DNA of 64,000 nt, from positions 5,153,807-5,217,806 of the forward strand of contig NC_085088.1 of the NCBI RefSeq assembly GCF_963422355.1. The letters are read 5' to 3'. The notes below the pieces were generated by a model. The model made no database searches and was not told the origin of the DNA. It saw nothing but the letters and a program-made list of their open reading frames with translations. Origin of the DNA: Corticium candelabrum. Lineage: Eukaryota; Porifera; Homoscleromorpha; Homosclerophorida; Plakinidae. The position numbers and the translations under genes were made by a program. Numbering within the stretch: position 1 is the first letter of the stretch; every line of letters starts with the position of its first letter. Positions 23,332 through 36,600 of this stretch are shown here, one piece after another.

Positions 23332-25351
23332 CTGTACATACAGCTAACAATCCTGAGCAAAAGGCAGCGACAAGATCGTGTAGTGCCACTGTGGTGTGAC
23401 TCAACAAGCGTTGCATATCGTTTAGCGGAAGCATATCCGTTTTCAACCAATTAACACCACTGTCACCACAGCATCATTCTGTTTATGATGTCCTTTAGCT
23501 GAAAATGGCAGGTTAGTATTTGCTTAAATAAGTTAACTTCAGTAGAGCCTAACAACCACATAAACTAACACGACATGCGACCGATGCCAAATGTTTTGCT
23601 GCACGTAGTGGTAGATCTCTATATATTTGCTGGTCGGGGTGGCGGTGCACAAACCTTGAGAGATGGGAATGTTCTATAGACGAACAGCACTTAGTATGTA
23701 CAAACGCTATTAAGAAAGATGTAAAGCTACAGATCTCATCAAGGTCAAGAAGAGGAACTGGAAGCAACATCCTTTGGCATCATCCGCAATAGAAAAAGGA
23801 TAAAAATGTTAGTTATTGTAAGTCTGTAATCGAGACTCTTGATTGTACTCTAGGCTATCAATTGACACTGATATTTAGAACTAAATCAAGAGAAAAGGCT
23901 CTATGCAAACGGAGGAGTGCCCCTGACAGGCCCCTCTGTATATGCTGATGGTGTGGCGTATTTCCTACAATACAGTCTTTACGTGCAGGCTCGCAAGTTT
24001 TGAGTCTGTGTACGCAAATACTTGCAAACGGGCCAGTTCATCTGTCTGTTGGGGCGGTGTGGGAGCTTGTGTGTAGTGTAGTGTCTAAACCACAAGCAGA
24101 CTCTTGAAAGCAAATTGTACTGCTCGTAATTACGTAAGCATGCAGGTTGAGAATTGCCTAGGAAAAACTGTGGAATACATTTCACTTTGATTTTCTAAGA
24201 AACTGAAAGACAACTTCAGTTGGGTAGACTGTCTAGATACGCCAATCCGAACTGTCCTGCCCTTTATATTAGACCTCCCTTGCTGCTCAACGTTACTGAT
24301 TACGAGGCAAACAGCAGTATGTAAAATGGGTCTTCTATACCAGAGTGGCAAATGCTTCACAGTTAACAGTTGATTTACCATGGGTATTGACTACTAGTTG
24401 TCCAGACAATGCATCCCGAACAACCAGCAGCCGACATCAGCCTGTGATGGTCTAGTGGTTTCAAAAATGAGTAAATGCATGCATCTGTTGTGCACAAAGA
24501 GCAGATTTGGACAATCCATGGATTGCACGGTGTCATTAATCCACGAATTGCCTGTACCAACCATGGATTGCCAATACAAACCATGCATACCTCTATAATC
24601 CTAGCTAACAATAACCCTGACTCTAATCCAAGTCCTAACCCTCAAATTACCCGGAAACTCTAGAAATTCGCAGTTTGACCATATCCACGCTAACGCATTA
24701 TTTGGCAATCTTCTACCATTGTATGGACATGCGACCATATTGAAAAGAAACGTCCATTGAAGAACAACGTTTTAAGTCGGCCTCCAGGCTTAACGCTCGG
24801 CCATCTTCGCCTTACATGGCGTAGGTGTATCACATGCCAGACCAGAAATCGCACACTTTACCCTTACTGATGCAACTTTGTTTCCGGTCATGTGATCTTA
24901 AATGTGTATTCACGCTTGTTAAAATTAGTTCAAGACATAAGGCGATGATGGCCTACTAGTTCGTAAGAAATGCAAGACTACAAGAAAAACTCGCAAGATA
25001 TCCCACATCATATTACAGGCCCACTCTGAGAGTGCAATTTGGGGGCCACGTGTCCGAACCAGGATTCTTCATAGCTGCCACACTGATTTATGAGATATTT
25101 TATAGGTGTACTATGCTATGCAAACAGATCCATGCGTACTCAAGTGATGCTGTTGACTAGTTTGAGTGTAACATAGAGGCAACGTTGTGTCAATAGTTAC
25201 AGTTAATTTGTCACGTACATTAAACTCTTTGGTTAATACTTAATTTTGTGTAGAAATAGTTGCTTGTTTATGTATTATTACCTCAGGATTACGGAATGTC
25301 AATACCAACATGGAATCTAGGATGTCATAGAACAGATCAATGGTTATATAT
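23332..25351. other. 5' flank of copy A and intergenic DNA, no gene recognised
   Basis: The first 350 bases or so resemble the 5' flank of copy C (shared words such as GGCAGCGACA or CAACCAATTAACACC), so they probably include the promoter. The rest has only short frames without family similarity. A patch of CCATGGATTG-type repeats lies at 24510-24590. Confidence 0.5.
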
Positions 25352-26368
25352 CCTTTATGGTTACCGTTTGCGCTGACATCATGCGGAGGAGATGATGGTG
25401 TTTCCTATGATGTGAATGTTGTGTCGTATGCGGATGAATCTCCTAACGTTGTGTTTTCTGGAGGTGATATATGATACACTGTGTATGGTTAACAGTGGGT
25501 TTGATTTGAATAGCGAAGCAATTTGTGACATTTTTCAGGTATGGGACTTGCGAATAGTGAATGAAAGTCATCCACGTCTTGTAGCTGCAATGGCAGGTCA
25601 CACAGAGAAGGCATTACATTTGTTGACTAAAAGGTGTGCAGGGCACTTCATAGTGAGTTTAAGTTGGGCAGGTTGGATATGATGAGTAAAGTTTATGTTG
25701 GGCAGATGAGTGAATGGACATTTTATGATGTGTGTACACAACAGTCTATTTACATCAAATGTGGTTGTTCTTAGCAAAATAGGCTGTTGATGTTGATGAT
25801 AGTTCTAAGCTTATTCTTTGACTGTATCAAATTTCCAACTTTATGAATCGTGATAATTTGTCATTGTAATTCATTATTTTTACTCGTGGCATCTCAGTGA
25901 ACATTTTGTATGATTTGGATTGCGAGGCAAGGTCCATTTCATGCCAGTAAGACATCGGTAAAAATTAAAGTCATGGCACTTTTGTTTGGAAAGGCATCCT
26001 GTTAGTTATTTTCAAGCGTAGAACTGGTGGCTGGTGAAACTGGCGTGTATGTCAATTTTATTACATTTAGATATACTTATACAGGTCCGTCACATTTACT
26101 TCTGCGTTGCTTACCATATTTATGCCTCTACCATGCAATATCTTACTACGAAATAGAGAGGTTGCTAGTACTGTTGTTTCTCGTGTTTACGCATGACAAA
26201 TGACAAAACAAACTCTAGTGAGTTTCTGTCATATCTATCATTGCCAGTAATATTGTTGATACAAATGTTCATGTGTATACTAGTTGTCAGTAATTTCTGG
26301 TTTTATGACCAAGCGTTTAGTTGATGCAACATTTGCTGGCAGACTATTACAGTATTGTTAACCCAAGG
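25352..26368 (+). pseudogene. DCAF11 fragment (exons 11-12 and flanking introns)
   Basis: The segment matches about 11030-12005 of the same window, introns included. Exon 11 carries a four-base insertion (GGTGATATATGATACACTG against GGTGATGATACACTG). Its donor GTGAGC has become GTTAAC. The exon 12 equivalent keeps GTATGGGACTTGCGAATAG but has an added base in CACAGAGAAGG. The copy cannot encode a WD40 protein. It marks the edge of the segmental duplication that also produced mosaic copies B and C. Confidence 0.9.
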
Positions 26369-29333
26369 TGTGTATGTGTCGTGTTAAATTCAGTCGGTTT
26401 TAAAAAAGAGTATTCGCGTTAAATTCAGTCGTTAAATTCAGTTGGACGTTAAAAAGACTGTGTTAAATTCAGTCTGGCGTCAAAAGAACAATGTATAATA
26501 GTGTCCTCAATCACTTGGTTACGTCAAGACTTTTTTAACATGTGTACCATTCGCCCCAACAGTTTTTAACAATGTACACTGTTAAATTCAGTCAGATAGC
26601 GCGCGTTAGACGTTAAGTAAAATGGCCGCTTCATCGCTGGACTGTAATCAACAGACATCCACTCTCATTGCTTCGTAGGGTAAGATGCATGACCTGTTTT
26701 AGTTTTACGAGTTCCATTCATGAACCAGCTATAGCTAGCTGATCTGGGCAACTAGAGCGACGCCCCTGCTACCGGACACCATCAATCATCGCACAGCTGT
26801 GCAAGAAGTAAACGAAGTAAGACTGAGCTTTGTTAAAGCCCACAGCAAGAAGGATTAGTAGAGACTGTGATTCCAGACGCGGGACTTCCAAAGGCTTGAA
26901 ACGGTTATGCTAGGACGGTAAACGTGATCCTTCTCTGCGACCCCGTTCATCGGACACCACCATCATTCACCGGACACGACCTCCCCCACGAAAACGCAAA
27001 GGCAATTCTGCAACTTCGCACCTGAGATAGGTTTATAGCTAACACAACAACACTATCACTGTCTACGTTTGCTACTCTCCAGGGGAGATAGCGCACGCTC
27101 ATTGAGTCGAGGTAACGCCCCTTTCGTCGGACAAGCGTTTTTTCTTTGCAGCAGCAGTCTGCAGGTAATAATGTCATGACAGAGAGTTGGAAGGAAATAT
27201 CGTACGGCCCCCAAATCGTTTGACCTTTATTTGACTCAGCAACGGTTATTAGCGGAAACTGCTGAATTTTCTCTGCTGACAAGCTCACTCTGTTGGCATC
27301 TACTAGCCCTCCGGTACTGTCTAGTCTTCCCAGCGTAAGGATTTGAACTCCTGAGTGTCTTGCAGCACAACTGCACAGTCTTGGTGCACCGGATGTAGCG
27401 GACGATTTCACGTCATCCATGTCCGAGCTTTGCGGTGAGCACATTCTCCCAACTCGCACAGGAACAGCCCCGTGCTTTCCTTTCAAGGCCCCTAAATTGT
27501 TACTTGGCTCTGAATAGGACGTGTGCAGGTGTTTCTATCTCAGTTTGATATCTACCTTTGCCTGACCTTGCACCGTCACGAAGTGCAGCACGTCATCGTG
27601 GGTACAACCAGCTGTACCGAATGCAGGAACTTTGTTTATTATCAGAGCAGCTAGAACCTTCACCCCTGCTTCTCCTAGGTAAGGTTGAATTAGATAACGT
27701 CAAGTCCTTGTCAACGCGCGCTACGCAGCGATTGACTTTCTTTGCAAAGGGTAAAGAACGTTTTAGCACTTCAATCCTGTTCTCTCATCGGTTTCGGTTG
27801 TCGTCTTCTTTGTTGAACGGCTAGTTCGTTCAAGCAACATCTTTTACACGTCCTAGTGGGGGCGTGGTTGTAGGAGAAATGACTCAGAATTGCCATCAAA
27901 CACTCTAGGCAAGTGTTCTGCGTTCTGCGGCGTTTCAGATAGCTGAATTTAATCAACTGCAGTTATTTGAAACCTAGAGCTGTTGCTGAGAAGGTAGGAA
28001 GGCAAGAAAATGGGTGTCCGACGACTGGGGCCGTTACCACGTGCGTTTGACGGACTACATACAGACAGATCTTGGCTGACATGCAGGGTAACAACGCGAT
28101 TTGTAGATAAAGAGTTGTTGATTAGCGATATATAAGTAATTAGGCTGAAGGATGCGTGTGTGCAGTTTAGACGCTACTGTCCGGTGAACGATGCGTTTGT
28201 CCGATGAACGAGATATGCAAGGCTCCGCACAGTTTTCAATCTCACTCTAAGCAGAGAAGAGGTACAACGCTCTTTTTTGGTGTGCTCAATTACAACTTGG
28301 ATACCTACATTTATGATGTAGTAGGGACTGCGTTCAGAAGCGGATAACTGAGAACTCGCGTCCGGAATAGGATGGTGTCCGATGAACGGAGCCGCGCTCT
28401 ACACAATCTACTTCACAAAATCGATCGACGCATCAGCGTAGTATACACTTCCTGCTTTGTGTTGGTTACTGCGACAGGATCAGGGAAGCTCCAGGCCATA
28501 TTTCAGATTGCTTGTGTAGGTGTACGTGTCAAATGGACTTGCCTGCCCGCCCACTGTCTAACTAGGAGCTGAGAGCGGAGAACCCTAGGAATCCCGCTTA
28601 GTAGAATTGAATATTATATAGAGACAGTACTGAAGAGTTTCGATCAAGTAGAATGCAGTATTTCTTTCATAGATACGTGTTTTGCATTTGCAGATCGAAT
28701 TCCATGATTTGATTGAACCACAAAATCTCATCTACATAGGTGTATGAGATTTATATCTGGTGCATGTGAAAGGATGTTTCATCTTCCTATTACTGATTTG
28801 TTCCTTGAAGGATTTGAACTGGGTTTTGTTAATTAATTAAATGAGTATATCATGCGTATGTTATGCATCTGGGTTATACAATCGGATATATATTATACGT
28901 CTTCAATTGACGTACAACTGAATTTTTTAGTCTTAATTCTTTAATAAGTAATCCCCCCGTAGAGCTAAAAACAGTATGATGACAAAGAATAACAGCATAA
29001 CAGGCTATAATTAATTATGTAATGACCTGGCACATGCACAATTGCTGGTTTGCGTGTTTAAAATAGTCTGAGAGTGTGGATTGCGTGTTAAAAAAGTTTA
29101 CACTTAATCAAGTGATAGAGGAAATTATTATACATTGTTCTGTTAACGACAGACTGAATTTAAGAGAGTCTTTTCAACGCCAGACTGAATTTAACACAAA
29201 TTATGAAGAATTCAGTCGGTGTTAAAAAGAGTCTTTAACACGTATATTGTTAAAAACACTCTTTTTAACGCGTTAAAGAGTCTTTTTAACAAAGTAGCTG
29301 TTGAAAAGACTCTTTTTAAGAGTACTATATATA
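26369..29333. mobile_element. 3-kb element with long imperfect terminal inverted repeats
   Basis: Both ends (about 26369-26560 and 29090-29333, inverted) are built from the words GTTAAATTCAGTC and GTTAAAAAGAC or close variants. They also share the longer run AACAATGTATAATA followed by TCACTTG and CTTTTTTAACA. Inside, the word GTCCGATGAACG recurs in both orientations (26943, 28200 and 28376; related GTCCGGTGAACG or its inverse at 26750, 26970 and 28180). The element sits exactly between the DCAF11 fragment and truncated mosaic copy B. I recognise no transposase. The longest frame (27486-26947, minus, 179 codons) has no known motif. It could be a non-autonomous or decayed DNA transposon. Confidence 0.65.
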
Positions 29334-30855
29334 AGGATCAAGGGTGGCGGGAAACCTCATGCAGGTTGTTGCAGTGATGCATTTTGTCGTTTTCCTGGTT
29401 TTAACACTAATAGGACTAAGCACATGCATCAAGTGCGAGCAGATTGTTACACAATTTGTACCATTGGTGTTTACCTTTCTAGTCCTACAAGTAATTGGAC
29501 AATGTGGATTGAGCTGATTCATTAAGTACACTGCATGTATATAATTTGTATACCTTCATATGTGCTGTTGTCGTCTAACAGCCGGTATCCGCTCCCGCAA
29601 TTACACTCGTACGCTTCACAAGTATCAGTGCACAGCTGATCGCACGCCTTGCTTGCTGTAGCGCACTCGTCAACGGCTACAAACGTCAATACACGAGATG
29701 TTAGTTATCAGCAAATTTAACATGCTCAGAAATGAGAGCTGAATTAACTTTCAAATTGGCAATCATTGCCACAGTGCGTGCTTTCGCAAGAACACTGTCC
29801 TGGTGCTACGCATGATCCACGTGACGAGCAATTTCCTGTTCTGTTGTTCGAGTTGCACCAGACCATGTCGCAGAGAGGTCCCGTCCAATTCTCGTCACAT
29901 TGGCAGCTGTCCAAACAACACATTTCCCATGTCCTAGGCAGGGAACTCCATTGTACGGGTCTACAGTTAAAGTTAGACGTTTAACGTAACGCTATTTGCA
30001 AACCTGAGCAGTAATGAAGCTTTTGACATGACGGGACTAAACAATCTGCACCCGTCCAGTCCGAACTGCATGAACAAAGATCGGGAGTAATACATGTTCC
30101 TCTACCAGAACACCTCTGTGTGCCCTCGAACTTCTCGCAGTAATTGCCATAATAACTACTGTAGCACACACACGTAGTTTCGTTTTGACAGAAACCGTTT
30201 CCACTGCAATTGCGCATGTCAGGACAAGCAGTTGTTTCGTTGCAAGCTATTCCAAAGTAGCCAGTATAACACTGACACCGATTACTTCCTACACATTCGC
30301 CGTTTCCGTGGCAACCGTTTAAATTGTTGCAAGAGAACAAATTACACGCGCTGCCCTGCCAGCCTGCATTGCAAATGCATGTTCCGTTCTCGCTGCATTG
30401 TCCATTGCCTGTAGAACATATTAGAACAATAGCAAGATGATGTAACGCTCGACTTCCAATATACCTGAACAGAACCCAAAAGATTCGCAATTCTTTGAAT
30501 TACACGTGTCTCCTCCCCAACCAAAATGACAAAGGCATTGACCACCTCCAATGCATTTGCCATGAAAAGAACAATTGGTAGGGCAGAAGGTGATGTCACC
30601 GCAATCAGCTCCGTCATATCTTCATCATCAACATAGAAGGAGATAGAGACAGCAATCATGGATATATACCGTATATATGCGACGGCGACGATTGCAAACG
30701 GTATGATCTGTCTCTTACCCTGGGCGGTATTTACAGATGTCTGGTGCAACGCATGTTCCATGAGATGGACTCGTGCAATTGTTTACATTTTCACAAATGG
30801 CTGTAAATGTCATGGCAACGGTTAGTGACAAACGAACTTCGAATATAGAATCATA

Positions 30856-30886
<31 letters not shown>

Positions 30887-32600
30887 TGAATCTATTGGTA
30901 CTGTAAAGTTCTGTGAATTCTTACCTTCTGTTTTTCACTCCTTCAAATTTTATATAACACTTAGTAAAACGTTTAGAGAAACTGTGTATGATCATTGAAG
31001 AATGTCACTAATTTAGTTCATCATATGAGTCTTATGTAGTATGGATAGAAAAATCTAAAATTTTAGCATATTGATAAAAAGACCTATATTGCTTTTACTA
31101 ACATGAATTACAATTTCTTTTGATAACAGTATCGTTGACAGAATGAGTAAGACATGTGAAGCTCATCGATGTTGTATACTTTTTTTGCAATCTGGTCCAA
31201 AGTAACTGATATCACAGACACAGAAGTAGGTCCATTTTTGCATCTGCTGTTTGAGGAACAGCTGCTACATCCACCTACAAACGTTATTGGTAAACGCAAA
31301 GTATATATGCAAATTGAAAATATGTAACCTTGGCTGCAGTCTTCGCCCATCCAATTCTTGACACAGACACACGTTCCGTTGTTGCACTGCCCGTGATTGG
31401 AACAGTCATTGGGGCATTTGCCTATGCTTATCACAAAATTTTTTACTTTTCTCAAAATTTTGCATCTTTTCTTGTAAAACACCTTGCTGAAAAGCTTGTT
31501 GTTCAACAAGCGTAACATCTTTTGTAAGGCTGAAGTCAAGTACACAGTTTTCCAATAGAGTCTTGCTCAGGTCTTTTGCTCCACATCGTTGTTCAGCTTC
31601 CTACAAGATTTCTGTCATCATACATGTATCATTGGCAACACTAAATGCTAGACCAATCTCAACAGACCTTGCGAACATCTTCGTCCAGCTGAGAAAGGCC
31701 ATAGACAGGCCTGTGCTGTTGGTCAGTGTACGAGAAATCCAGTTGGTCGTTGGGATGAAAATTGGAGTGTGTCCATGACCACATTACGTCTCCATTGTTC
31801 TTTACTGTTTGATCATCTTTCCCTAAACAAAAACATTTACAATAACAGATATATGATGCGATATATTAAATTTGTTTTCCTATCCATACAGGCGTTTGCA
31901 AACTCGTCTGTATCTGTATACACTTTTCCGTCAGGACCAGTGAAATCATTGATTTCGTCATCATCCATGTAACCGCATAGTCCTTCCGTTTTTTCAATAA
32001 AAGATGCCGTTGGGCCGAATTCTGTATTCAAGTATTGGCGTTCCAGCATATTGCTATATCGAACCTCAACCGTGTAAGAAGCTCCATTTGTGAACTGAAA
32101 GACGTAAGTTGCAATAGAGCTCATCGATCTGTGAGGCTCAATGTACATTTGGACTTGGCCTGATGCGAGTGTGTGTGTAGCTGGATAGGCATTCCAATCA
32201 TTACTAAGCAGGTCACCAGCAATTCTAGATAGACAAACAATGTGATTGTTCCGCCGTATGATTTAGATTCAACATTATTACCTCACTATAGGAAGGGAGT
32301 CTGCACCAGTCGTTGTGTTGAGGGTGTAAATAGTTGTGGAGGTGTTGCCCGTTTTGATGGCTACAGCTCCTGTAAACGATGTCGCTTTGTATTTGAAAAA
32401 TCGTATTTGTACTTCAAAGTCATTTTCCTGGCTTCTGCAATCCCAAAACTCTCCAATACCAAAATAGTCAAAATCTATTCCTGAAAAGACAAAGAAAATA
32501 TTTTAATGTTATGGAATGTTATGCACTAATTGCTGCAACATTCCAGTTTAAAATCATGATGATTACGGTTACCATTTACAGGTTTAAATAGATCTAAGCC
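29334..32600 (-). pseudogene. Truncated mosaic gene, copy B (vWD and EGF exons only)
   Basis: The stretch corresponds to exons 8-18 of copy A, from the vWD core ([29 protein letters not shown]) through the EGF array to one EGF-Ca exon. The IgGFc, LDLa, PSI and PLA2-like exons and the TSP1 exon are absent. Lesions: a five-base insertion near 31226 in the exon 13 equivalent, a one-base deletion near 29915 in the exon 17 equivalent, and a Cys-to-Gly change in an EGF (CEKFEGTQRC) near 30125. The high-coordinate end stops at 32600, where copy C's flank begins. The low-coordinate end abuts the long-TIR element. Confidence 0.88.
30856..30886. repeat. (AT)n microsatellite
   Basis: A short run of TATATATA in an intron of copy B. 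Confidence 0.85.
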
Positions 32601-32639
32601 TCTTTCTGTTGTACGACCTGGACTAGAAGCCTCGCTACG

Positions 32640-33620
32640 GTCGGCAATGATTACAACACCCAGAATGGCTGAGAGCGCTTCTGAAGGAGGAACAATCTCT
32701 GTGTCGCCGTTTAACCTTAGAGCCGCGATCTTATGCTCTGCTGCGCACCTTGCGACATATCAGATTCAGACAATGTGCACAATACGATAAGTAATTTAGA
32801 TGAACACGAGTACCATAGATTTCCCAAATAGTGCCTATGTACTATATCATATCAAACTTGTAGTAAGTACTAGCGAGTTGACAACGACTTCATTTAGAGT
32901 GTCGTCATTTTAATGGACATGCGCACCCGTTTCGGAAATACTGGATTCGCTACCGGAAGAATAACCACATTTCAAATGAAAATAATGTACATGTGTTTAT
33001 GCATATACTAAAAGGTTTGAGGAATAATGCACTTTGGGCACGCATGGCGTAGCAGTTTGGGGAGACGAAAGCCTTCCCAATCTTTCTAAGCATGTCAAGC
33101 AGAAGCGTCATGTTTCCCTCAGGTTACCAAACAGTCAACTTAATCTTAGTGTTGTGTGTTGACGACGACATTAATTATGTTTGTACATCAAAATTTCAGT
33201 ATAATGAAGGCTGAAAGTGTTGAATAAAGTCGTGAGAGGTAAACTGCACGTGCCCGTGACAATTTCTCGGCAATGGCGACGTCTGTGCTGTGGTAGTAAA
33301 AGTAAAAATGGGGAATGGGCGTAATTTGCAGTGTGACCCCTTTAACGATGCTACGGCGGTGCTGTGAGGCACATAACCGTCCTAGACAGTGCATTGAACT
33401 AATATTACGTCCAGTTTACGTTACCATACGCTACGCAGGTGTATGTTTAGTGTCATATTGTGAACTGAATGTCAGTGACTACAAACAGCACCATCTTTAT
33501 GCTGTCAGTCTATAATGCAACCAATTTTAAGCTCACTATCGTAACGTTTGACGAAAACGTCGCTCAAGCAGACAATCAGAGGAAAAAACGAAGCAGTCAG
33601 AAACTGTTTAGTTCGTATGC
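32640..33620. repeat. Duplicated 3' flank of mosaic gene, copy C
   Basis: The partner of 14140-15120, in the same position relative to the gene's stop codon. It is non-coding. Confidence 0.8.
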
Positions 33621-33632
33621 CAGCTCTCATTT

Positions 33633-36600
33633 CTATGAGCCAGGATTGCACAATCCTCCACTGCAACTCTCCTGTGACGGAGGAGGACGCGGCAATGCAA
33701 TGTGTGTGTCGGCATTGCAGTGACGAACACTGACCGGCTTACGTCGGTTTTTCATCAGTTTCACACAACTTATTTGCCGGCTTCTTGTGCAGTCGCTCGC
33801 GCAAGTTGACCATTTGCCCAAAACGTAGCGGCATGGACGTCCACACCGACGTTGCACTCTTTGCTTCTTTCGAACATTGAGAATGCAGAATTGGTCGTCG
33901 ACTTGTCGGTCTGCCTTAGTCGTCTTGTTTCTCTCGAGACAAGAAACCGTACGAGTGACAAATCCAGCACCGCACACTCGATTGACCGAGCAATTCTTGT
34001 CCCACTTACTCTTTACCCATCGGTAAGTAACTGCCGGAGGTCGACATAGGAAAGAACCTATTGTGTTGGAGCAGACGACGGAGGTTTTGCAGTTGTGCGT
34101 ACCTGTCACACACTCGTCTATATCTACAGAAAAGAAATAGGTCTGATGAAGAATACAATAATACAATGAATTAGAACTCGATTTATTGAAGTCGGTACCT
34201 TTGCAGGTTCGTCCATCGTCAGCTAGTTCGTACCCCAAGCGACATGAGCAGTTGTAAGATCCTTTCGTGTTATGGCATATATGGTTACATAGCGATTTGT
34301 TATTGCATTCGTTAATGTCTAGGAGAGGAAATGTTTCATGAATGTTGATAGCCCGCGATTTTACTTGAATTGTATGGCAGCATCTCACCTATACACGATG
34401 CGTTGTCTTCACCCAGAACGTATCCAGCCGTGCAATTGCACCGAAATGTTCCAGGTAAGTTTTCACACAGCTGCTCGCAGTTGTTAAGTCTTAGATAGAA
34501 TGCTGTTGTGTTGCACTCGTCAATATCTGCAATTGAAATATGTGCAAGTCCAATGTACCTAAAAATTTCGTCATGATCGGAATTATTGTCATTGCATTTT
34601 GGCGACTGATAATAAATATATATTGTCGTATAAGGATTAGGGTGGCCGGTAACCCCATGCGGTTGTCGAAGTGATGCATCTTGTCGTTTTCCCTGGTCTG
34701 AACGCTAATAGGCCTAAGCACATGCATCGAGTGCTAGCAGATTGTTACACAATTTTGTATCACTGGTGTTTGCCTTTCTAGTCCTACACAGTTAATTGGA
34801 CAATATGAATTGTGCTGATTCTGCATTTCATCATTTCTCTTGCAGTTCCCATATGTCTAAATTGATCTTTTTAGTACACTGTAAGTATACAATTTGTATA
34901 CAATTTGTATACCTTCACATGTGCTGTTGTCGTTTAACAGCCGGTATCCGCTCCCGCAATTACACTCGTACCCTTCACAAGTATCAGTGCACAGCTGATT
35001 GCACGCGTGGCTTCCTGTAGCGCACTCGTCAACGGCTATGAACGGAAATACACGAGATGTTAGGTGTCAACAAAATTTGACATGCTAAGAAATGAGAGAT
35101 GAATTAACCTTCAAATTGGCAATCATTGCCACAGTGCGTGCTTTCGCAAGAACACTGTCCTGGTGCTACGCATGATCCATGTGACGAGCAATTTCCTGTT
35201 CTGTTGTTCGAGTTGCACCAGACCATGTCGCAGAGAGGTCCCGTCCAATCCTCGTCACATTGGCAGCTGTCCAAACCAACACATTTCCCATGCCCTACAC
35301 GGGAAACTCCATTATACGGGTCAACAGTTAAAGTTAGTTGTTTGACGTAACGCTATTTGCAAACCTGAGCAGTAATGAAGCTTTTGACATGACGGAACTG
35401 AACAATCTGCATCCGTCCAGCCCGAAATGCATGAACAAAGATCGGGAGCAATACATGTTCCTCTACCAGAACATCCTTGTGTGCACTCGAACTTGTCGCA
35501 GTAATTGCCATAATAACTACTGTAGCACACACACGTAGTCTCGTTCTGACAGAAACCGTTTCCACTGCAATTGCGCATGTGCGGACAAGCAGTTGTTTCG
35601 TTGCAAGCTATTCCAAAGTAGCCAGTATAACACTGACACCGATTACTCCCCACACATTCGCCATTTCCGTGGCAACCGTTTAAATCGTTGCAAGAGAACA
35701 AGTTACACGCGCTGCCCTGCCAGCCTGCATTGCAAACGCATGTTCCGTTCTCGCTGCATTGTCCATTGCCTGTAGAACATATTAGAACAATAGCAAGATG
35801 ATGTAACGCTCGACTTCTAATATACCTGAACAGAACCCAAAAGATTCGCAATTCTTTGAATTACACGTGTCTCCTCCCCAACCAAAATGACAAAGGCATT
35901 GACCACCTCCAATGCATTTGCCATGAAAAGAACAATTGGTAGGGCAGAAGGTGATGTCACCGCAATCAGCTCCGTCGTATCTTCATCATCAACATAGAAT
36001 GAAATAGAGACAGCAAGCATGCATATATACCTTATATATGTGACGGCGACGATTGCAACGGTAGCATCTGTCTCTTACCCTGGGCGGCATTTACAGACGT
36101 CTGATGCAACACATGTTCCATGAGAAGGACTCGTGCAATTGTTTACATTTTCACAAAAGGCTGTAAAAGTCATGGCAACTATTAGTGACAAACGAACATC
36201 GAAAAAAGATCCAACATTCAACGAAAAACAGGTAGAAATTTTGTGATATATATTATAGTATATATTGGCTCTATTCGTACTGCAAAGTTGTGTGAATTTT
36301 TACCTTCTGTTTTTCACTCCTTTAATTTTTGTAACACTTAGTAAAACATTTAGAGAAACTGTGCATGATTATTGAAGAATGTCACTGATTTAGTTCATCA
36401 TATGAGTCTGGTGTATCATGAATAGAAAATCTACACTATATCATATTGATAGAAAGACCAATACTATTCTTACTATTATAAAGCACATTTCTTTCTATAA
36501 CAACATCGTTGACACAATGAGTAGGACATGTGAAGCTCAACAACGTTGTATACCTTTCTGGCAGTCTGGTCCAAAGTAGCCGATATCACAAACGCAGAAT

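Noticed and set aside
24375-24663. Overlapping frames on both strands around CCATGGATTG-type repeats
   Set aside because: They arise from short internal repeats and resemble no protein family.
26947-27486. 179-codon minus-strand frame inside the long-TIR element
   Set aside because: No recognisable motif, no splice or start support, and low-confidence composition; not listed as a gene.
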